A DNA stretch of 63,961 nucleotides from Nonlabens dokdonensis (GCF_002162835.1 NZ_MAAX01000071.1:1-63961); one strand, 5' to 3'; numbered from the stretch's first letter, positions 54,163 through 62,878 are shown. Notes: generated by a model not told the origin, from the letters alone. Numbers and translations: made by a program.

Positions 54163-55014
54163 TTAAAGTAAGTAGTATAGTCCTAACCACAAAATAGGTA
54201 TCGCTTCCACAAAAAAACTGGCATAATAATCAGATTTGAATTTATCTGAAAACCAGATGGCGGTTGCTACTAAGACTACAATGAAGTAGTTAATCAGAAA
54301 TTCATGATCAATTAAAAATCCAAATTGAACGTACTCTATAACGATGTAAATAACGCATATAGAAATTCCAATAATTTTTGTATTGAGAACACCGATAAGT
54401 TGAGGCAATGTTTTTAAAGACACTGCATCATACTTTAAATCTCTTATTTCAAAAGGTATACATAACGCAATTATTAGAATAAAAAGTTGAAACATATCTA
54501 TGATATACAGATAAAAGACAGAATCAATTACTGGCGTCACATCACATCCGTATGCATAGGCAAAATCTACATAACTTGATTTCAGTGGAATAAGGCAAAT
54601 TAAAATAATCCATGAAACAGCAACTGTTATTAACTTAATAATTGGTATTTGTCTCCAATTACGATGCTTAAATAACGGAAACGCATAGAGTAAAGAATAT
54701 GAAAACGCCAATAGTACCATTAATACAGTCCATAAATTATCATTAATCAACAGATAAATCGCAATTAATGAAGCTAACGAAGTAAGTATCAAAATTCTAT
54801 TTTTGAATCTAAAACTCTCCTTTTTCAATACTAGAATCGCATATTTTATTAAATTATACCCTATCAGGACACCGCAAAATATCAAACCGATAATTGAAAC
54901 ATCAATGGTGTTAAAGTTCCAATAATTGAAAACCACAAACAACGCCACAAAGCAAACTGCCACATGCAAACTACTGCGTATATAAAAGTCTAAAATGCTT
55001 TTCAAAAACCTCAT
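54163..55014 (-). CDS. UbiA-like polytopic membrane protein
   Basis: 283 residues, about eight or nine membrane helices. Weak resemblance to the UbiA prenyltransferase superfamily: FCGVLIGYNLIKYAI in the first half (where UbiA has NDxxDxxxD, here only a remnant) and CIPFEIRDLKYDAVSLKTLP near residue 185-205, which fits the second DxxxD-type motif (EIRDLKYD). The first acidic motif is missing, so enzymatic activity is uncertain. Divergent from gcvP. A -7 box lies only 4 nt before the ATG. Confidence 0.65.
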   Translation of the reverse strand: MRFLKSILDFYIRSSLHVAVCFVALFVVFNYWNFNTIDVSIIGLIFCGVLIGYNLIKYAILVLKKESFRFKNRILILTSLASLIAIYLLINDNLWTVLMVLLAFSYSLLYAFPLFKHRNWRQIPIIKLITVAVSWIILICLIPLKSSYVDFAYAYGCDVTPVIDSVFYLYIIDMFQLFILIIALCIPFEIRDLKYDAVSLKTLPQLIGVLNTKIIGISICVIYIVIEYVQFGFLIDHEFLINYFIVVLVATAIWFSDKFKSDYYASFFVEAIPILWLGLYYLL

Positions 55015-55018
55015 TGTT

Positions 55019-55026
55019 CAAATTTA
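55019..55026 (-). promoter_or_regulatory. -7 box TAAATTTG directly before the UbiA-like gene
   Basis: Perfect TAnnTTTG on the minus strand, ending 4 nt before ATG 55014. If used, transcription would start at or next to the start codon (leaderless mRNA). Confidence 0.4.
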
Positions 55027-55087
55027 CACTGCATAGTTAATAACTCGCTTAAAAAGGTTGAAAAATTGAATCAAATTATACAAACGC

Positions 55088-55121
55088 TTGTTAGTTTAAA
55101 TACCTTAAACGACTACTTTTG
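55088..55121 (+). promoter_or_regulatory. Promoter of gcvP
   Basis: TTG (55088-55090), 23-nt spacer, TACTTTTG (55114-55121). The predicted start is about 45-50 nt before ATG 55173, which supports 55173 over an earlier reading from 55119. Confidence 0.6.
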
Positions 55122-55172
55122 CAACGAATTCAAGCAGAATTCAATATCTTAAATATAGACCACATAAGTACT

Positions 55173-58010
55173 ATGAATACAGATCGTTTTGCCCTTAGAC
55201 ATATCGGACCACGCAAGGCAGACCTTGCACCTATGTTAGAAACCATAGGAGTTGATTCTATTGATCAACTTGTTTATGAAACCGTTCCTGCAAACATTCG
55301 TTTGAAGCAAGATTTACAGTTAGATCCTGCGATGAGCGAGTATGAATTCCTAAGTCATATCAATAAACTAGGTGCAAAGAATAAACAATTCAGATCTTAT
55401 ATAGGTCTAGGATATAACCAGCCTATCACACCAGCTGTAATCCAAAGAAATATCTTAGAAAATCCAGGATGGTATACTGCATACACGCCTTATCAAGCCG
55501 AGATTGCTCAAGGACGTCTAGAAGCTTTATTGAATTACCAGACGATGGTGACCGATTTAACAGGAATGGAGCTGTCCAACGCTTCATTACTTGATGAGTC
55601 TACCGCTGCTGCGGAGGCAATGACATTACTTTTTTCAGTTCGTGAACGTGCACAGAAAAAGGAGAACATCGTTAAGTTTTTTGTAGATCAAGATACTTTG
55701 CCACAAACTAAAGAATTATTAAAAACACGTGCGATTCCGTTAGGGATTGAGTTGGTAGAAGGAAATCCGCAGGAGATAGACATGAGCGCAGGATACTATG
55801 GTATTCTGTTACAATATCCTGGTGCGAGTGGAAATGTGGTGGATTATACCGCTTTTGCGAAAACGTGCAAAGAAAACAACATCCGTATAGCCGTAGCTGC
55901 AGATATTATGTCTTTAGTGTTGCTCGAGGCTCCTGGACATTGGGGCGCAGACGTGGTTGTGGGAACTACACAGCGTTTTGGAATTCCGTTAGGATATGGT
56001 GGACCTCACGCAGCATATTTTGCGACACGTGAAGAATTTAAAAGACAAATTCCTGGACGTATCATAGGTGTTACTAAAGATACTGATGGAAAACGTGCAC
56101 TGCGCATGGCGTTACAAACGCGTGAGCAGCACATAAAAAGAGATAAAGCGACTTCAAATATTTGTACTGCACAGGTATTACTTGCCGTTATGGCTGGTAT
56201 GTATGGTGTGTATCACGGGCCACGTGGTTTGAAGTTTATTGCAAATAAATTACACGCACAAACTGCTACCCTTGCAGATGCCGTTGAGAAACTAGGGATT
56301 TACCAGACTAACGAGAACTTCTTTGACACATTAAGTTTCAAAGTAGATGCTGAAGCTGTGAAGAAAGAAGCACTAGAACTAGAAATCAACTTCTATTATC
56401 CAGATGCAAACACTGTTCAAGTTTCTTTGAACGAGACTACTTCCCTAGCAGACTTGAATGATATTGTTTCCGCTTTCGCGAAAGCGGTATCTAAAGACTT
56501 CTCTCCTATCACAGAGTTGATCGAGAAAACACACCTAGGAGAAGGACGCCAGACGGATTTCATGACCTATGAGGTATTCAACTCTTACCATTCTGAAACA
56601 GAATTAATGCGTTACATCAAGAAATTAGAGCGCAAAGATTTGGCTTTAAACCACTCGATGATTGCCTTAGGTTCTTGTACCATGAAATTGAATGCCGCAG
56701 CAGAAATGTTGCCACTTTCAAATCCGCAATGGGGAAATATTCACCCATTTGTGCCACTAGATCAAGCGCAAGGATATCAAGAAATGTTGACGAAACTAGA
56801 AATACAGTTGAATGAATGTACAGGTTTTGCTGGGACATCTTTACAACCTAATTCTGGTGCGCAGGGAGAATTTGCTGGATTAATGGCGATACGAGCTTAC
56901 CACCAAAGTCGTGGAGATCATCACAGAAACATTTGTTTAATTCCATCAAGTGCTCATGGTACTAATCCTGCAAGTGCGGTAATGGCTGGAATGAAAGTAG
57001 TAGTTACCAAAGCCCTAGATAACGGAAACATAGACGTCGATGATTTACGTGAAAAGGCAGAGAAATATAAAGACAATTTGAGTGCGTTAATGGTAACTTA
57101 TCCATCGACTCATGGAGTTTATGAAAGTGCCATTAAAGAAATCACAGGCTTGATTCATGAAAATGGTGGCCAAGTGTATATGGATGGTGCAAACATGAAT
57201 GCGCAAGTAGGGTTAACAAACCCAGGAAACATAGGTGCTGACGTTTGTCACTTGAACCTACACAAGACATTTGCCATACCTCATGGAGGTGGTGGACCTG
57301 GTGTAGGACCTATTTGTGTGGCACCTCAATTGGTTCCATTCTTACCTACTAATCCTATTATCCCGACTGGTGGCGATCAAGCGATTACACCTATCAGTGC
57401 AGCGCCGTTCGGTAGTGCGCTGGCTTGTTTAATTTCTTATGGTTATATCTGTATGTTAGGTGCTGATGGATTAAAACGCTCTACAGAATATGCTATTGTA
57501 AATGCAAACTATATCAAGGAACGTCTAGAAGGTAGTTTTTCTTGTCTATATGTAGGTGAAAAAGGACGCGCTGCTCACGAGATGATCATAGACTGTCGCC
57601 CATTTAAAGAGCACGGAATTGAAGTAGTAGATATAGCAAAACGACTAATGGATTATGGTTTTCACGCTCCTACAGTGTCATTCCCAGTAAACGGGACAAT
57701 GATGATAGAACCTACAGAATCAGAATCTAAAGAAGAAATAGACCGTTTTTGCGACGCCATGATTTCTATAAGAAAAGAGATTGCTGAGACAAGCAAAGAC
57801 GAACCGAATAACTTGTTAAAGAACGCGCCGCATACCTTGCAAATGATTACTAGTGATGATTGGGATTTACCATACACAAGGCAACAAGCTGCATATCCGC
57901 TGGATTATGTGTCTGACAATAAATTCTGGCCTACCGTGCGTCGCGCAGATGATGCTTATGGCGATCGTAATTTAATGTGTACTTGCGCTCCTATGGAAGA
58001 GTATTTGTAG
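55173..58010 (+). CDS. gcvP: Glycine dehydrogenase (decarboxylating), P protein
   Basis: 945 residues from ATG 55173 (MNTDRFALRHIGPRKADLAP), the usual length of the fused homodimeric P protein. The PLP lysine lies in HLNLHKTFAIPHGGGGPGVG near residue 697. Other conserved parts: YIGLGYNQPITPAVIQRNIL, ENPGWYTAYTPYQAEIAQGR, MLNAAAEM-type segment CTMKLNAAAEMLPLSNP, and PSSAHGTNPASAVMAGMKVV. It decarboxylates glycine in the glycine cleavage system. Palindrome copy 17 encodes SAFAKAVS, and a two-mismatch copy lies at 55850-55865 (TAFAKTC). Confidence 0.97.
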   Translation: MNTDRFALRHIGPRKADLAPMLETIGVDSIDQLVYETVPANIRLKQDLQLDPAMSEYEFLSHINKLGAKNKQFRSYIGLGYNQPITPAVIQRNILENPGWYTAYTPYQAEIAQGRLEALLNYQTMVTDLTGMELSNASLLDESTAAAEAMTLLFSVRERAQKKENIVKFFVDQDTLPQTKELLKTRAIPLGIELVEGNPQEIDMSAGYYGILLQYPGASGNVVDYTAFAKTCKENNIRIAVAADIMSLVLLEAPGHWGADVVVGTTQRFGIPLGYGGPHAAYFATREEFKRQIPGRIIGVTKDTDGKRALRMALQTREQHIKRDKATSNICTAQVLLAVMAGMYGVYHGPRGLKFIANKLHAQTATLADAVEKLGIYQTNENFFDTLSFKVDAEAVKKEALELEINFYYPDANTVQVSLNETTSLADLNDIVSAFAKAVSKDFSPITELIEKTHLGEGRQTDFMTYEVFNSYHSETELMRYIKKLERKDLALNHSMIALGSCTMKLNAAAEMLPLSNPQWGNIHPFVPLDQAQGYQEMLTKLEIQLNECTGFAGTSLQPNSGAQGEFAGLMAIRAYHQSRGDHHRNICLIPSSAHGTNPASAVMAGMKVVVTKALDNGNIDVDDLREKAEKYKDNLSALMVTYPSTHGVYESAIKEITGLIHENGGQVYMDGANMNAQVGLTNPGNIGADVCHLNLHKTFAIPHGGGGPGVGPICVAPQLVPFLPTNPIIPTGGDQAITPISAAPFGSALACLISYGYICMLGADGLKRSTEYAIVNANYIKERLEGSFSCLYVGEKGRAAHEMIIDCRPFKEHGIEVVDIAKRLMDYGFHAPTVSFPVNGTMMIEPTESESKEEIDRFCDAMISIRKEIAETSKDEPNNLLKNAPHTLQMITSDDWDLPYTRQQAAYPLDYVSDNKFWPTVRRADDAYGDRNLMCTCAPMEEYL
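55850..55865. repeat. Degenerate palindrome in gcvP (two mismatches)
   Basis: CGCTTTTGCGAAAACG, 14 of 16 matches, read as AFAKT in frame. Either a decayed copy or chance similarity of the same peptide. Confidence 0.4.
56471..56486. repeat. Highly iterated palindrome, copy 17 (in CDS)
   Basis: Exact CGCTTTCGCGAAAGCG inside gcvP, read as AFAKA between the two halves of the protein. Confidence 0.95.
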
Positions 58011-58110
58011 AAATTTGAACATCTGATTTTCCGCACTTGATGCGGAATCTGATGGTTCATAACTCAGTGTTAGTTAAACGTTCTCAACTCTCGCTCAAAC
58101 TGACATCACA

Positions 58111-58143
58111 AACCGAATCAGCTTAATTGTTGATTCGGTTTTT
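58111..58143 (+). terminator. Terminator of gcvP
   Basis: AACCGAATCA pairs with TGATTCGGTT and runs into a five-T tract. A second perfect hairpin (TTCCGCA-N5-TGCGGAA, 58030-58048) lies 20 nt after the stop without a T tract. Confidence 0.8.
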
Positions 58144-58188
58144 ATCGTCTTAGATTTTTTATATCTTTATTTTTACATTGTTCACATC

Positions 58189-59775
58189 ATGAAGAGCTAC
58201 CTACTCATTGTAATATTTCTGTCTTTCGTTTTAAATAGTTCTTCTCAAAACACTAATTTATCAAACGGCAATGTTTTTGACGGTGAACCTTATGTGGCGG
58301 TCAACCCTAATGATGCAAATAATATTGTAGTCGCGTGGATGGGTTGGGTAAATCTGGCTAATCAATTTCAAATAAAAATTAAATCTAGTTTTGATGCAGG
58401 AAATACGTGGAGTAATACAACATTAATTCCTCATGTAGTAAGTGGTTACTCTTCTGCAGATCCTGCTATTGCTTTTAATAATACAGGAGAGGTATTTATA
58501 AGCTATATAGATTTTACGGGAACTGCTCCACCAGTTACTGGAGGCGTTTATCTTGTAAAATCAACTGATGGCGGACTCTCATGGGGCAATCCAGTAAATG
58601 TAGTAGACACAACTTTTGATGGTACAAAATGGCCTATCGATAGACCTTGGATTGCTATTGATTGCTCAAGCGGAAGCACACAAGGTACTATTTATGTGAC
58701 TAGCATGAATTTGAATCGTACTAATGCACCATTTAACCCATATGTATCTATCTCTACAGATAATGGAACTACATTTTCTACTTCCTATTTAGATGCACCA
58801 GGCTGGCTGGCTGGAAGTGCTAATAATTTACCTATGCCTTCACCAGCAGTAAGTAGCACAGGTGTATTTTATGCTAGCTACCCATCATTTGTAACTTCTC
58901 AGAGTCCATTTGCCAGACTTCTTTTAGCAAGTTCTAATAATGCAGGAACTACATTTTCACATCAAGCCGTAGATAATATTATCAACCTTATACCATTAAC
59001 TAATTTTCCAGATGCTAAAAAAGCAGGACTTTTACTTAGTAATCCAGCAAACTCAAATCATCTAGCGGTCATAGGATTAAGAACTACAAATGGTGATCTA
59101 GACGTTTTTCTTACAGAATCTTTTGATGCTGGTGCGACTTGGAGCGCTCCTACTCGAGTAAATGACGATCCTATCGCAAACAATAGAATGCAAGATCTTG
59201 TTTGGGGAGATTTTGATAATGATGGAGATTTAATAATCACATGGAGAGATAGAAGAAATGGTAGCGACGGTACCTACACTGCTGATTCTGAAATTTACGC
59301 AGCTTATAGGCCTAATAACAGCACTCAATTTGAGCCTAACTTTAGATTATCGAGTTTATTGATTCCTTATGATCCTATATTAACGAGTTCTGGAAATGAT
59401 TTTATGTCGATACAATTAGAAAATGATGTGTTAAGTGCCGTATGGGGTGATCCTAGAAATGGTGATTTAAACATTTGGTTTCAAAAAACAGATACTCAAG
59501 GAAACGTGCTTTCTCTTCAAGAAATATCTTCTGATCAATCAAGGGAAATTAAGATTTTTCCTAATCCTGCTAACTCCTTTTTAAATATTCAAAGTAAAGA
59601 AATACTTGAAGTATCCCTTTTTGATTTAAAAGGAAAAAGAATCTTCAAGACTTTAAATGATATGAAAGCAAACCAAGTACAAATAGCGACTGATGGTTTT
59701 TCTAACGGAACATATATATTGCAAATCAGAACCTTGACTAGTAGATTGTATAGAAAAGTCGTGGTTAAGAATTAA
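58189..59775 (+). CDS. Sialidase-like (BNR/Asp-box) protein with T9SS sorting domain
   Basis: 528 residues. Signal peptide MKSYLLIVIFLSFVLNSSSQ. Asp boxes: SFDAGNTWS near residue 67, STDGGLSWG near 125, SFDAGATWS near 308, plus a degenerate SSNNAGTTF near 245, as in six-bladed sialidase/exo-alpha-type propellers. The C-terminal 75 residues are a T9SS type A sorting domain (KIFPNPANSFLNI...GTYILQI...KVVVKN). No catalytic set for sialidase is evident, so the role may be binding or another hydrolysis. Its stop overlaps the end of a convergent broken gene. Confidence 0.85.
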   Translation: MKSYLLIVIFLSFVLNSSSQNTNLSNGNVFDGEPYVAVNPNDANNIVVAWMGWVNLANQFQIKIKSSFDAGNTWSNTTLIPHVVSGYSSADPAIAFNNTGEVFISYIDFTGTAPPVTGGVYLVKSTDGGLSWGNPVNVVDTTFDGTKWPIDRPWIAIDCSSGSTQGTIYVTSMNLNRTNAPFNPYVSISTDNGTTFSTSYLDAPGWLAGSANNLPMPSPAVSSTGVFYASYPSFVTSQSPFARLLLASSNNAGTTFSHQAVDNIINLIPLTNFPDAKKAGLLLSNPANSNHLAVIGLRTTNGDLDVFLTESFDAGATWSAPTRVNDDPIANNRMQDLVWGDFDNDGDLIITWRDRRNGSDGTYTADSEIYAAYRPNNSTQFEPNFRLSSLLIPYDPILTSSGNDFMSIQLENDVLSAVWGDPRNGDLNIWFQKTDTQGNVLSLQEISSDQSREIKIFPNPANSFLNIQSKEILEVSLFDLKGKRIFKTLNDMKANQVQIATDGFSNGTYILQIRTLTSRLYRKVVVKN

Positions 59776-60117
59776 AACTTAAAAATATACTTAGGGAAAA
59801 AGACTTTGAGAGTAAAACCTAAGGCTATGATAACTCCATAATTTATCATTAAAACGTCTAAATAATAAGCTCCTAATATGATGGTAAAAATACCATAGAA
59901 CAGTATAATTAACTCAAAAAGCCTCTTTCGACAAATTTTAAATCCGTCGATAAAACCTTTAGCAAAGAGTCCTTTAAAAAATTGTGGTAATTATTGATTT
60001 GAACAGAAATACTATTATAAAACCAAATAATTTTATAAGAACGTAAAAATTAGTTACAGAAAGCGGCAATCTATCACTAGTGTCATAATTCTTTACCTCA
60101 ATTAAATTCATCAACAT
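59772..60117 (-). pseudogene. Membrane protein gene split by a frameshift
   Basis: Two reading frames on the minus strand join into one plausible small membrane protein. The first part starts at ATG 60117 (or 60111): MLMNLIEVKNYDTSDRLPLS, then VTNFYVLIKLFGFIIVFLFK, and stops just inside a run of six T. The second continues in the neighbouring frame as KGLFAKGFIDGFKICRKRLF, ELIILFYGIFTIILGAYYLD, and ends VFFPKYIFKF at 59772. Removing one T from the run (plus strand A6 at 59976-59981) restores a single ORF of about 115 residues with roughly three membrane helices. It is a pseudogene, a phase-variable gene, a frameshifting site or a sequencing error. No family recognised. Confidence 0.6.
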
Positions 60118-60304
60118 ATTTTATAAAATTATAAGTGATTCATGCCTTTTATTATTCATTGCATTATAAAATTCATAATAAACTAAACAATTCATTAGAT
60201 GATTCTTAAAGATTTAAAAAGAAGATCATATTCGGCTGTTAATTATTAGGAATGAATCACATAAATCACTTTTTTTGTTGTCCCTAAGATTGAAAAGAAG
60301 TTGC

Positions 60305-61363
60305 ATGAGAGCAAAAATTACCGGAGTAGGAAGTCACATTCCTGATGTTGTGAGAAAAAATGAAGAGTTCATGAATCATGAATTCTTAAATAATGATGGA
60401 AGCTCTTTCGGAAGTGATAACGCTACCATCATCAAAAAATTTGTAGCTATAACTGGAATAGAAGAACGCAGGTATATGAGCGATGATCTCCTTACCAGTG
60501 ATATTGCAACCTTAGCTGCAGAGAAAGCAATAGCAGATGCTAAATGTGATCCTGAATCAATAGACTTCATAATCGTTGCACACAATTATGGCGATGTAAA
60601 ACCAGATGGAGGATCTAGCGATATGGTTCCAAGTCTTGCTAGCCGTGTAAAAAACAAACTAAAGATTAAAAGTCCCAAATGCGTAGCATATGATGTACTC
60701 TTCGGTTGTCCAGGCTGGATTCTAGGAGTCACTCAAGCAGACTCTTTCATAAAATCAGGTCTTGCAAAAAAAGTACTTGTCATCGGTGCTGAAGCGTTAT
60801 CGCGAGTTGTAGATCCACACGACAGGGATTCTATGATTTATTCTGATGGTGCTGGAGCTGTAATTGTTGAACCTAGCCATGATGATCATGGAATATTAGG
60901 ACAATCTACTGCTACATTTACAGAAGAAGAGGCATTCTTTATTTTTAATGAAACTTCATATAATAAAGAGTTACAAGATAAGACTCAGTATATAAAAATG
61001 TACGGTCGCCGCATTTATAATTTTGCTCTCTCTAAAGTTCCTGAAGGAATGAAAGCCGCTATGGATCAAGCAGGAGTGGATATTAAAGATTTGAAAAAAA
61101 TCTTTATTCATCAGGCAAATGAGAAAATGGACGAAGCTATCGTTGAGCGTTTCTACAAGCTTTATGACATGGAAGTACCGAAGGATATCATGCCTATGAT
61201 CATTCACAAATTTGGTAACAGCTCTGTTGCTACGGTTCCTACAGTTATGGATCTAGTGGTAAGAAATCAAATGCCACAGCACAAAGTAGAAAAAGGAGAT
61301 GTAGTAATGTTTGCTAGTGTAGGTGCTGGAATGAATATCAATGCTATAGTCTACAGGTATTAG
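60305..61363 (+). CDS. Beta-ketoacyl-ACP synthase III family protein (FabH-like)
   Basis: 352 residues from ATG 60305 (MRAKITGVGSHIPDVV); a TTG at 60275 adds ten unrelated residues. Thiolase-fold catalytic triad: Cys in VLFGCPGWILGV (residue 135), His in IFIHQANEKM (269), Asn in HKFGNSSVATVP (305). Compared with typical FabH (about 320 residues) it has insertions near the N-terminus (MNHEFLNNDGSSFGSDNATI). It condenses acyl-CoA with malonyl-ACP, either for fatty acid initiation or a specialised lipid. Confidence 0.92.
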   Translation: MRAKITGVGSHIPDVVRKNEEFMNHEFLNNDGSSFGSDNATIIKKFVAITGIEERRYMSDDLLTSDIATLAAEKAIADAKCDPESIDFIIVAHNYGDVKPDGGSSDMVPSLASRVKNKLKIKSPKCVAYDVLFGCPGWILGVTQADSFIKSGLAKKVLVIGAEALSRVVDPHDRDSMIYSDGAGAVIVEPSHDDHGILGQSTATFTEEEAFFIFNETSYNKELQDKTQYIKMYGRRIYNFALSKVPEGMKAAMDQAGVDIKDLKKIFIHQANEKMDEAIVERFYKLYDMEVPKDIMPMIIHKFGNSSVATVPTVMDLVVRNQMPQHKVEKGDVVMFASVGAGMNINAIVYRY

Positions 61364-61457
61364 GTGATTAGGTGAAATTATTAAACCAAATCAATCCACC
61401 TTAAATTCAGCGATATTTAAGCTTTTTTCAGGTCGTTTTAAAACTTTCATTTTATAG

Positions 61458-62183
61458 CTATTCAATGACTTCCATATCTATAAAAATATCTTCTTTAGGC
61501 CAGTCGCTTTCGTCTCTCGGTACTCTAGCAATCTCATCTGCGATGTTAATTCCTTTTGTTACTTTACCAAAAACAGTATGCTCACCGTCTAAATGAGGTG
61601 ATCTACTCAAAGTAATAAAAAAGTCAAATGGATTATGCCAGTCTTCTGGATTATTCTCCCATTGTTTGGCACTACTTAAGGAACCACGTTCATGAACAAT
61701 ACCAGGTATGAAATGAGGTGCAAGTTTATAATTTCCAGCACTAGCTCTTTTTAAGGAAGGTAACTTTTCATCACTATTACCACCTTGAACTACAAAATCC
61801 TCTACTACACGGTGAATAAAAGTACCATTAAAATATGCATTTTTAGTGAGGTAAATAAAACTAGCACGATACAGCGGCGTCTCTTCAAATAACTCCATTT
61901 CTATATCACCATAAGAAGTCATAAGTCTGACTTTAGTTTCTGGATTTTCCTTTCCATATCTAGTAAAAAATGGCACTACACTATCTTGCGGGATGTACGC
62001 TAGAAGTGTATCACCATCTGCAGATAGTTGTCTTTTATAGGTTTTTTCAAGAATACGTTGTTCTCTTGTCTTTCTAACTACCGTATCTGTCTTTTTAACT
62101 GACTCGTTATTTTGAATTTGTGGAGTATCTTTACACGATAAGAGTGTTAATAAAGACAAGAAAATTAAAATACGTGACTTCAT
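61458..62183 (-). CDS. Cyclophilin-type peptidyl-prolyl isomerase, lipoprotein
   Basis: 241 residues from ATG 62183 (MKSRILIFLSLLTLLSC, lipobox LLSC, Cys17). The cyclophilin domain covers about 85-240: YGDIEMELFEETPLYRASFI, FNGTFIHRVVEDFVVQGG and EHTVFGKVTKGINIADEIA. It catalyses cis-trans isomerisation of proline bonds in exported proteins. Its start overlaps the divergent NUDIX gene start by 10 nt. Confidence 0.93.
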   Translation of the reverse strand: MKSRILIFLSLLTLLSCKDTPQIQNNESVKKTDTVVRKTREQRILEKTYKRQLSADGDTLLAYIPQDSVVPFFTRYGKENPETKVRLMTSYGDIEMELFEETPLYRASFIYLTKNAYFNGTFIHRVVEDFVVQGGNSDEKLPSLKRASAGNYKLAPHFIPGIVHERGSLSSAKQWENNPEDWHNPFDFFITLSRSPHLDGEHTVFGKVTKGINIADEIARVPRDESDWPKEDIFIDMEVIE

Positions 62184-62821
62184 TTCAGGAATTTTTAGAT
62201 AGAATTTCAAAGCTAAAGAATTTACCGCTTCCAGGGCTACAATCGCAGCTTAAAATGGCTGCTGTAGAACGTCTAGACGAAATGCGGCACAGTGCTATGA
62301 AAGCACAAAATCATAAAGAAGCTTCTGTTATGATGCTCGTATATCCTAAAAATGACATCCCACATTTTGTGCTTATAGAACGCGCTCAAACTAAAGGTAA
62401 ACATAGCGGTCAGATTGCTTTTCCGGGCGGCAGAAAGGAAAAAACCGATGTTGACAACAGTTACACCGCTCTAAGAGAAACTGAAGAAGAAATAGGGATA
62501 TCCATAGAGCATCAACATTTAATTACCTCATTGACATCTCTATACATCCCACCCAGTAATTACATGGTTTATCCTTATCTCGCTTTCGCGAAAGCGGAAT
62601 TACAATTCAAAGCGCAACCCAGCGAGGTAAAATCGATTATAGAAATAGAGCTAGCAGAATTGCTCAAAGATCAAAATGTGAGTAAAACGGTCTTATCAAC
62701 TAGTTATATGAAGGAAGTAAGTGTGCCGTGCTTTTATTTTGGCGATGTGATGGTTTGGGGTGCAACGGCAATGATGTTGCAAGAAATCAAAGACTATTTT
62801 CTTCAAGCCAGTGGCAACTGA
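62174..62821 (+). CDS. NUDIX hydrolase, CoA pyrophosphatase type
   Basis: 215 residues. I place the start at GTG 62174 (VTSFQEFLDRISKLKN); a reading from 62120 adds residues that lie opposite the cyclophilin signal peptide. The NUDIX box is GGRKEKTDVDNSYTALRE followed by TEEEIGI, preceded by the CoA-specific SGQIAFPGG. It hydrolyses CoA or its derivatives, possibly for CoA turnover. Palindrome copy 18 encodes LAFAKAEL. Confidence 0.9.
   Translation: MTSFQEFLDRISKLKNLPLPGLQSQLKMAAVERLDEMRHSAMKAQNHKEASVMMLVYPKNDIPHFVLIERAQTKGKHSGQIAFPGGRKEKTDVDNSYTALRETEEEIGISIEHQHLITSLTSLYIPPSNYMVYPYLAFAKAELQFKAQPSEVKSIIEIELAELLKDQNVSKTVLSTSYMKEVSVPCFYFGDVMVWGATAMMLQEIKDYFLQASGN
62581..62596. repeat. Highly iterated palindrome, copy 18 (in CDS)
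   Basis: Exact CGCTTTCGCGAAAGCG inside the NUDIX gene, read as AFAKA. Confidence 0.95.
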
Positions 62822-62878
62822 GCGAGGTAGTTTAAGCTGCTATCATTATATTTGTCATTCCCCAAAACTGAAAACTAA

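Noticed and set aside
55015-55172. A glycine riboswitch before gcvP
   Set aside because: The leader after the predicted promoter is only about 50 nt and shows none of the conserved glycine-aptamer cores.
61504-61511. A further palindrome copy in the cyclophilin gene
   Set aside because: Only the left half CGCTTTCG is present (followed by TCTCTCGG), within chance expectation.
73-62596. The dispersed palindromes as intrinsic terminators
   Set aside because: They have no loop and are not followed by T tracts, half of them are inside genes, and separate real terminators occur next to several of them.
73-62596. The repeated 16-mer as a CRISPR array
   Set aside because: Copies are kilobases apart with no regular spacers and no cas genes.
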